33,165 nt of DNA from assembly GCA_009801015.1 (NCBI GenBank), contig VHZZ01000028.1, positions 503,622 through 536,786 on the forward strand, written 5' to 3'. The notes beneath the pieces were generated by a model. That model was not told the DNA's origin and ran no database searches. It worked only from the letters and a program-made list of their open reading frames with translations. Shown here in pieces: positions 26,101 through 33,165 of this stretch. The position numbers were made by a program, and so were the translations under genes. Every line of letters begins with the position of its first letter. Within the stretch, counting starts at the first letter, position 1. The stretch is from Silene noctiflora (lineage: Eukaryota; Streptophyta; Magnoliopsida; Caryophyllales; Caryophyllaceae).

Positions 26101-26883
26101 TTTATGAGTTGGATAAATAGGAATTTGTTTGGTTGTCATATTTATGAAAAGTGGAATTTGTAATAGAATTTTTTTTGGTAAGATTATCACTCAAATTCTT
26201 TGATCATAAAACTCTGTCGCATTAACTTTCGAGTAATTTTTATTATTTTTATATTGCTCAAACTCAATTCAGACTAACCTCAAACTCTATATATTATCAA
26301 TCAAGTCATCGCATGCTCTACTTCTTAGTTCTTACCCTACTTATTGTTTCAACTTATAAAGAAAAAAAAAAAGAAAAAAAAAAGAGTACACATGTCAATA
26401 AATAATTGGAAGAAATTCCTAATAAATTTCAAGACTCAACTTGGAACTTTGTAAAGACTTTAATAGATTATTGGTAATTTTGACTGAGTCTTGTCTCAAG
26501 ACTTACTAAAGTCTTATCTCGATACTACCAATAATCTTACCCTATCGCATTGTTATTTTGAACTGAAAACTGTCTGAACTGAATTAAACTGAAGTTATTA
26601 GAGTTGAACTGAAATGAAATAAAAACTAATTTGTAAGGAGGCAAGTTGAACTAAATTGAACTGAATGAAGCTAAACTAACCTTAACTTAATAAAAGTAAA
26701 CTAAATTGAGGTAAGAGTTAATTTGTGAAGAAAATAACTGAACTGAGAGGTAAGATTAACCGAAATAAGGGAAAATTAAGTCCAAAAGAACATGGCATAT
26801 CATCCTATTGATTCCTATATGGCGCTATCAGCCTATCATTACTCCCGCTCCAACTACAATTACTTTTAACGTTTTTTTCTAAC
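26101..26883. other. Intergenic, low-complexity GAACTGAA-rich sequence
   Basis: No gene. From about 26560 to 26760 there are many degenerate TGAACTGAA/TAAACTGAA units, and an A-rich run lies at 26361-26383. Confidence 0.45.
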
Positions 26884-26884
26884 C

Positions 26885-27405
26885 TGGGGTTGTAAATGAG
26901 CTAATCAGAGCTCGACCTCGGTTCGGAAATTTTAGCTCGAGCTCGGCTCGAAACCCATCGAGCCTAAAAAATTGAAGTTCGAGCTTGACTCGAGTTCGAA
27001 TCGAACTCGTATTGTAATTATATTATTTTCACTTTCTTACCATTAATTTGGAATCTAACTAAATATAAATATTTAAAAAATAAATAAATAAATAAAAATT
27101 TAAAATAGTAAAAAATATTACTCCCTCCACACACTCATTTTCATCCCCATTTTATTAAAATACTCCACTCATATACCAGAGAAATAGGGTGAAAATGAGT
27201 GTGCGGAAGAAGTATATTTTAATATACATATAAATGCCTAAATAACATATAATTTGAAATAAAATTAATATTCAAGTATAATTTTTTTTTAAAAAAGACA
27301 ATATAAACGAGTCCAAACGAGCTTCCAAGCCAAGTTTTGCTGAGCTCGGGCTCGATTTGACCGAGCCGATTGCTCGACGACCCCACTCATATCATTTATA
27401 GCCCA
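26885..27405. mobile_element. hAT-like MITE with a nested Stowaway
   Basis: The left end TGGGGTTGTAAATGAGC and right end TCATTTATAGCCCA are imperfect inverted repeats. The subterminal regions are rich in GAGCTCG/CGAGCC units at both ends, a style seen in plant hAT MITEs. No clean 8-bp duplication was found, so the boundaries are approximate. A complete Stowaway (27121-27212) is inserted in the middle. Confidence 0.5.
27121..27212. mobile_element. Stowaway MITE, 92 bp, nested
   Basis: Ends CTCCCTCCACACACTCATTT and GAGTGTGCGGAAGAAG are inverted repeats flanked by TA. It sits inside the hAT-like MITE, so it inserted later. Confidence 0.75.
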
Positions 27406-27515
27406 ATCTATGTCCACTAGGCACATGTTAACGAAACCCAAAATAAAAAAAATTGAATGATGTTTTTATGGGAAATTGTAATATCCCAAGTATTAATTTT
27501 ATTTTTCTTTAAAAG

Positions 27516-27565
<50 letters not shown>

Positions 27566-28151
27566 CTTTTCTTAATATGTGCCTAATGAGCATTGGTTAG
27601 AAAAATCCTTAGTTTAATTATTCAAGCTACTATTATTCCGACATTTTTGAAATTTATGATTAAGAAAAATTTAATAACCAAAATACGAGATATATTCATT
27701 ACCATATTCGCTTTTGACATTTCCGATATTACTATTGTTAGTTTCACTACTCATGCTGCTACTATTATTACTTATTTATTTTCACTACTGCCAAGTCCTG
27801 ACTCCCTGTATTTATGATTTTTGTGGAGTTTAGTTGGTCTTTTTTAAAACAAAAGTATCAATCTTAACCCTAAAACGATTCAAATAACACCGTTACATGT
27901 ATGGGATGAGCTTTTACTGCTAGTCTAGTGTCTCGACACTATTTTTTTGATCTCATCTCGTGTTATATTTGAATCACTCGAAGCTTATTACGGATATTTC
28001 CGATTTCTTGTTAAACAAAAATATGTTTGAATTTATTTAGTTTTAGTGATTAGTCCAAATATATTTTAACTCTGTACGAAAATTATATTCTTCACTCTCT
28101 TTGTCCCGGTAATTTTGCACCAAAACCTGTAATAATTATGATATGATGATA
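27406..28151. other. Intergenic with AT microsatellite and T-run
   Basis: No gene. An (AT)n tract at about 27519-27549 runs straight into a T-run ending near 27565. A 74-codon AT-rich frame follows at 27593-27817 without family resemblance. Confidence 0.6.
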
Positions 28152-28241
28152 CTCCATCCGTCTCAATTATTTGTTTACCTTTTTTTTTTAATTAGTTGCG
28201 AGGAGTATTTTAATCAAAGGTATATACACGATTGAGACGTA
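28152..28241. mobile_element. Stowaway-like MITE relic
   Basis: Starts CTCCATCCGTCTCAATTATT after TA and ends CGATTGAGACG; the last bases of the right terminus are missing. The TTTACC and TCAAAGGTATA subterminal blocks match common Stowaway members. Confidence 0.5.
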
Positions 28242-30296
28242 AAGCATTTTTAATCGGTTTTTGTTAAATATTGATGCTTTTTCACTTGTATGAAGTTTAC
28301 GACCTCAAAATTAGATTATTTGTTTCTTATGTTTCAACATTGGTTAATTAATTTAATAGTTAAATGCTCGCAACACGGGTTCGATTCTAGGCAATGTAAA
28401 TGTCTTATGGTCTGTAATTTTTAGTTTGCATCTTGCTGTTGTTGATTCATCTGGAAGTTAATGATTACAGAGAGCTGTTTAGAAGTTTAATATCGTATGG
28501 ATTTGAGTAGGCGCGGTTGAATGTTCATTTGCAAATTGCAATTGCTTAAGATTTTGATGGGGAGATTATTATTTATACAGTACTACGGAGTATAATTTAT
28601 TTAGTAATTCTTGTACGAGATAGTCTCACATGAATAGTTGATTGTTCACACGCGTAAGATTGTCTTGTATAACCGTTTCTGTCTGATTTATATGTATCTG
28701 TTGTACGACTGTGGTGCTGATTTATCACAAGAATGTCAGTTTTAGACATTTGTTCTCTGTCAACTTAGTGTATAGCAATGGACTTTGTTCGTAGAATAGG
28801 GGAATAGTTATGCCACATTCAGTGCCGATCAACGGGTGTTTACAAGATACAGTTATGCAGAGTGTAAGAAAGGCTCAGACCCTCAGTCTTGCATTTTTCA
28901 GATGCTTATTGCATAGTGTATGATACTTTGATGGCCTGATTGGATCGAGATAAAATCGTTGATCCAAATTTTACCTCTAGAGAAGAGTGAGTATTAGTGT
29001 ATTACCATTAGTCATTAGCTCCCGATTTCAATTTTTCTTCATTCTATGTCGAAACTTGTTTTTTTGATGCTCAACTAAGCCAAGAACTAAAAAAAATCTC
29101 AGTTTGTGCTACATTCACCCAAACTCTTCGTCTGGATGCTAGTTTTGGACAAAAATTTGGGATGGAAGGTAAGGAGAAACATGGAATAGAAAGGGATGGG
29201 TGTGATGGGAGGCGAGAGAGAGAATCTCTCATTTGGGATAAAGGGAAGGTAATGATCAATGGATTGTCCATGTTTTCTCCTGTCATGTACTGCTGCACAA
29301 ACACTGCAAAACTTTGATGTAAGGATGAGACAATGAGTTTCTTAGCTACTTATAACAAGGGTTTCCATGTTGCCCGCCTGATGATTTTTTTTGCACATCA
29401 GTTATAGTTTTTGCAGTGTCCTCTAAACATGAGCATGATTATTTGTGCTTTTTGTAGATGGTGCACCAAGTAGACTGATCGGCGGGAAGAGGGGGAGCAT
29501 GGAGCTGAGGGATTACAATTTGGCAGTGCTCGGTGCGCAATAACTCCACTGAGCTGAGCGCAACAAAGATGTATACTGTTGAGAGTCCACTTGAATATGT
29601 TTGGGCTCCTCAAAAGTGCTGCAATTTATCTGACCAAACATGTAATGATCACATATTAACTGGTGAACCCTTTTCTCATTTGGCTTTTTACATGGTTACT
29701 CACTTACTCATATATGATCAATAAAACACGCTTCCTGCAACCCTTGTAATGATCAGAGGCTATAGTTTAAGACGGTCTCAAATGAGATTCTGTGATAACC
29801 TTTATGGGTTATGATGCTGTGACTCTTCCACAGCGGACCTTGAACTTCATGCATGTCCAGACATCCAAGTGGACCAAGTCAGCTGTTTTTAAAAAAAAAA
29901 TATACTTGGTATGAATGCTTTTAGTCTAAAATAGAGTATCAAGTGTTTGTACCCAACTCCAATGTCCCGTCCAGGCAGCCATACAAAGTAAAATGGTTGA
30001 AAAGTTCCGGCAACATAGATTTTAGATGGGTGACCGTTGTTCTTCTACGCGACACAGCTTCTGACTTGTGAGTTGGGAATATGTGATGTAGAGCAGAGCA
30101 TACAGGTTGTCTAAAATTTCACCATGTCGAGTTAGGAAGCAATTAGCTAGCTAATAGAGCTCGTCCTACACCTACAATCTCGATAAAATGATCTGTCGAA
30201 ATAATCAGTGTTTGGGGCAAGTCCATGAAATGTTTCTGCAAGGTCTACCTGGATTCTTTTTCAGAATGTCACTTTTTAACAATTTCTGTACATCTG
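28242..30296. other. Intergenic, no gene seen
   Basis: Two kilobases without a supportable coding region on either strand. There is a tRNA B-box-like GGGTTCGATTCT at about 28378 with no A-box, and a GACGGTCTC scrap near 29773. Several CAG/GT signals occur but do not frame recognisable protein. Confidence 0.4.
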
Positions 30297-30303
30297 TTAA
30301 CAG

Positions 30304-30387
30304 AAACAAGTGCCTGCTGCTCTCTCTCAGGATAATCTCGCGCAAGCCTTGCAGATAGGTCCATTCTTCGTCCTGCTCGAGGTATCA
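30304..30387 (+). pseudogene. Orphan exon resembling Mpo1-like (DUF962, YGL010W type) protein
   Basis: Bounded by an acceptor TCTGTTAACAG and a donor CTCGAG|GTATCA, 84 nt read in frame as KQVPAALSQDNLAQALQIGP then FFVLLE. This resembles the C-terminal membrane segment of plant Mpo1-like ER proteins, where I recall APALLDNLLQAF and APFFVLLEVLQ. Relatives of yeast Mpo1 act as iron-dependent dioxygenases in 2-hydroxy fatty acid degradation. None of the earlier family exons (the histidine-bearing N-terminal block) was found upstream, nor the final exon downstream, so this is probably a captured or left-over exon. Chance resemblance is not excluded. Confidence 0.4.
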
Positions 30388-31408
30388 GGTATAATCTTCA
30401 CTTTATAATCTGAAAGCTTGTTTTTGTGCTTACTGCGTTACCTCAATTTCATTAATCTCTGTTTGATTTTAATGGTCAAAATTGACATAAACTGAAACTG
30501 ACCTAAAATAGGATGAGCATTTTATGCCCCATCTCGGGGTTACTTGGCCTTTGACGACAAAACCTCTTGACTCCATTTTCCGCGCTCAACACTGAGTTTG
30601 CACAAAGATTATAACAAAGAATTCTCCAAATTCACCGATATTCAGACATTGGCATACAAGGGGAAGTTTCTACAACAAGCGCAAAAGCGGTATCCCTACA
30701 TTGTTTAAATCAGGTTACAACAGCATGCATAGGGTTTTGTACATCCGGCTGAAATTCTAATGTCCATTTTAGACGTCCAAAAGAAAGATCTTTAAGGAAG
30801 TACAACTGAAGATTTGCATATTAACAACTATTCCGTATAACTTACAGTTTTTTTTGGTGGTACAATAACTTACAGAAATGTAGAGACAGTGAGAGATTGA
30901 TACCGAAGCTCAGAGTAAGGAGGTTCAACATAAACCGAATCATCAGGATCAGAAACTAAGGTAATGTTTTCTGAATTTTTTAAGAACCTGTAGCCGTTAG
31001 CTTAACTGCGCACTAGGTGGGTAAGGAATAGTTTCAAGCTCCACAAGATTGCTCTTGGAGGGGATTACACCTAGACCTCGAGGCATCTCACCAAACCTAG
31101 ACCTCTTGGAATCTCACGAAGTTTTAATCACTAAACTCCACCATTTGGACAATATTTTCTGATCGTCTGATTATCTTTGATAATTTTTTTGTTCGAGACT
31201 GAACAATCCTATAAGTATTCCATCTTTTTATCTTTGACAATCTTTGCCACCGATTTCAAGGTCGCCCTCGAAATCTTTCGAATATGTTGACGTTTGAATT
31301 ACGCATTCCCAATAAACTAAAAGATTAAGCAACTCTTTTTTTTTTTTCCGCTACAGAGTTGGCCCACATTGAAAAAATTTTCAATCAACCGCCATCTAAA
31401 TTAAGCTT
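30388..31408. other. Intergenic, no gene seen
   Basis: No reliable gene. A short splice-bounded frame near 30905-30960 was considered and not accepted. Confidence 0.4.
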
Positions 31409-31552
31409 CAGTAGGTCTCGTGAGAGACCGTCTCTCACTAATTTAGTGAGAGACATAATAGGAAAACAAAAAATTCAATGAACCCCTCACCCCATCATGT
31501 GAGAGGTCTCTCAATAACGCTATTGAGAGACCGTCTCTCAGAAGTTTTTGCG
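31409..31552 (-). mobile_element. 144-bp fold-back MITE (copy M2), 9-bp target duplication
   Basis: An inverted, nearly identical copy of 2751-2894 with exactly the same length. It is flanked by the perfect 9-mer ATTAAGCTT (31400-31408 and 31553-31561). Differences from copy M1 are concentrated in the single-stranded middle, while the hairpin arms are conserved. Confidence 0.87.
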
Positions 31553-31561
31553 ATTAAGCTT

Positions 31562-32159
31562 TCACATTGAAAAATCTTTCAATCTACTGTCAATCAAATA
31601 AATGCGGATTACATCTAGTAGAAGATTCTCATACTAAATAACTGCATAACTGGGGATTAGATTTCTAATCTTATAAAAATACTTTTCTCTATATATAATC
31701 CACGCAACATCTTGACCAAAATTTTGAAAATAAATAATTAAATATATTAATGTAATTTATAGAATCACATCACTACGTATGTAATTTAATATTGTAAAAT
31801 ACGAAAAGAAACCACAAGACAAATCACAATAATAAAGTGTAAATTACGAAATTACCTCCCTAAAATATTTTATAGTTTGATATTTTAAAATAGAAACAAA
31901 AAACAAAAATGAAGTATACAGATCTGCGATTTTGTAATAAAAAATAAAATACTTTTCTCTAATCATATCCTATAATATACTACAAAATTATCTCCCTAAA
32001 AATTGATTGATGAAACGTTTTTTTGCGGGATATTATATCCTTCCCAAAATACAAATTCCTACTGGCTACCGCCAATATATATACATACCATAATCCATCA
32101 TTAATCTCCATGGAACTAAACTACAAACAATAGTACGTTAGCCACTTAGCCCCTATCTT
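31562..32159. other. Intergenic, AT-rich, no gene seen
   Basis: AT-rich, with degenerate repetition of ACTTTTCTCTA and ATAAAATA-type words. No gene and no bounded element. Confidence 0.4.
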
Positions 32160-32960
32160 ATATAAAAATGAGACGAGACGAATCGAGATGATATTTCTCG
32201 ATCAAAAGGTAATATATAATACTCAAGCACTACACATTTTATAGTACTGTTTGACATAGTAATTTTTAATTTTTATGTCTTAAAAAAGTTGAAATTATAT
32301 AATATCCGAATTGGCGTAGCCTATTCATTGCAAAAAAAAAAAAAAAAAAAACATAAATAAAGTATGCTTGTGAAAATTACAGTTCATGGATTATACATCT
32401 GAGGTAGTACCTCTTAATATCTATTTTATGAGTTTTATATTATTTTTGAGTTTTATTTTAAATATCATGAGTTTGTAGTATTAAGTTTTTGAGTACATTT
32501 ATTTAAAACATTAAACTAAAAAAAATATATAATATTACTCAAAAACTATATTTGAAAATACTAATATGCTCAGAAACAATGTGTATATGCTCAAAAATTA
32601 AAAGGTCTAGTACCTCAGATGCGTAATCCTTTTTCTCTGAAAATTATTATATGCCTATTCAGATATTATACATTTTCTACTTTTTTTAAGACATAAATAA
32701 AGTATGCTCGTGTAAATTATTATATGCCTATTCGGATATTATTCATTTTCATCTGCGAAAAAAAACCCATAAATAAAGTATGCTTGTGTAAATTATTATA
32801 TGTCTATTCGGATATTATAAATTTTCAACTTTTTTAAGACATAAAAATTTAAATTACTATGTCAGATATTAGATTACAATACTATAAAATGTGTATTACT
32901 ATATATTACCTTTTCATCGAGAAATACCATCTCGATTCAACTCGTTTCATTTTTATTAAT
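32160..32960. mobile_element. Long-TIR fold-back element with internal tandem repeats
   Basis: The left arm (about 32160-32320) and right arm (about 32800-32960) are imperfect inverted copies sharing AATCGAGATG, TATTTCTCGAT, AAAAGGTAATATATA, ACACATTTTATAGTA and TTTTTATGTCTTAAAAAAGT. Between them are three copies of a unit with CATAAATAAAGTATGCT(T/C)GTG and ATATGCCTATTCGGATATTA (near 32353, 32692 and 32768). A smaller palindromic element (32388-32624) interrupts the interior. No target duplication was established, so the ends are approximate. Confidence 0.6.
32388..32624. mobile_element. Nested palindromic MITE
   Basis: The ends CATCTGAGGTAGTACCT and AGGTCTAGTACCTCAGATG are inverted repeats with one or two differences. 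The AT-rich interior is itself self-complementary in style (TTTTGAGTTTTATTT versus TACTCAAAAACTATATTTG). It separates the tandem units of the surrounding element, so it probably inserted later. Confidence 0.55.
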
Positions 32961-33127
32961 CAATGATGGAACTAAACATAGTCTTATCACTCTTACTTTT
33001 AGTCTCCACGTTTCCTTGTACTATTATGATCACGTATGAAATTGAACCGTCGGGATTGAGATGCGCCGGTGCTAACTGTGTTGTACTGTTGTTTGTAGTT
33101 TATTTTGACCGAGTTTAACGGTGGATT

Positions 33128-33129
<2 letters not shown>

Positions 33130-33165
<36 letters not shown>
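33130..33165. repeat. AT microsatellite at the window edge
   Basis: Uninterrupted TA dinucleotides reach the last base, so the true length is unknown. Confidence 0.9.

Noticed and set aside
28355-28410. Second SINE suspected from GGGTTCGATTCT
   Set aside because: Only a B-box is present; no A-box at the right distance, no A tail and no target duplication.
30905-30960. Possible minus-strand exon reading VSDPDDSVYVEPPYSELR
   Set aside because: Splice signals are plausible but no family was recognised and no neighbouring exons were found; a plus-strand frame competes.

Overview
This is a nuclear genomic window from a flowering plant. It is AT-rich, the genes are interrupted by GT-AG introns, and the proteins closely resemble eudicot families. 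The mobile-element load (Stowaway, hAT and Mutator-like MITEs, short Helitrons, a tRNA-type SINE, a LINE tail) is typical of a mid-sized eudicot genome. Caryophyllales is my guess from the flavour of the repeats and is not proven here. There is one ambiguous base, at 1866.

Layout. 1-1448 is repeat debris. 1449-3428 (minus) is a five-exon C2-domain gene of the PP16/ERG1 type, carrying a Helitron in intron 3 and a 144-bp MITE in intron 1. 3429-5460 is a stack of repeats: a LINE 3' end abutted by a hAT MITE with an 8-bp target duplication, then an old LTR-like fragment. 5461-10904 (minus) is a complete nine-exon cytosolic triosephosphate isomerase gene. 11116-12009 holds two Helitrons joined end to end. 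12996-15422 (plus) is a complete eight-exon GINS subunit gene (PSF2) with an E2F-type site and a telo-box upstream. 15423-17900 is mostly featureless apart from a tRNA-like sequence. 17900-20660 (minus) may be a spliced short-peptide or non-coding transcript. 22191-25883 (minus) is an NMD3-like gene: one 479-codon exon that opens at a splice acceptor, plus a possible 5' exon about 2 kb upstream; a SINE and a Helitron lie between them. 25884-33165 is mainly repeats, with one orphan exon that resembles the Mpo1/DUF962 family.

The four recognisable genes do unrelated housekeeping jobs: glycolysis, replication fork assembly, 60S subunit export and calcium/lipid binding. They are not a pathway or a cluster. 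Splice models were built by hand from reading frame, phase and GT-AG sites; TPI, PSF2 and the C2 gene are phase-consistent throughout. I found no dedicated novel system. The most notable things are the repeat families with clear target-site evidence, the divergent NMD3-like gene, and tandem duplications that copy splice-acceptor regions.
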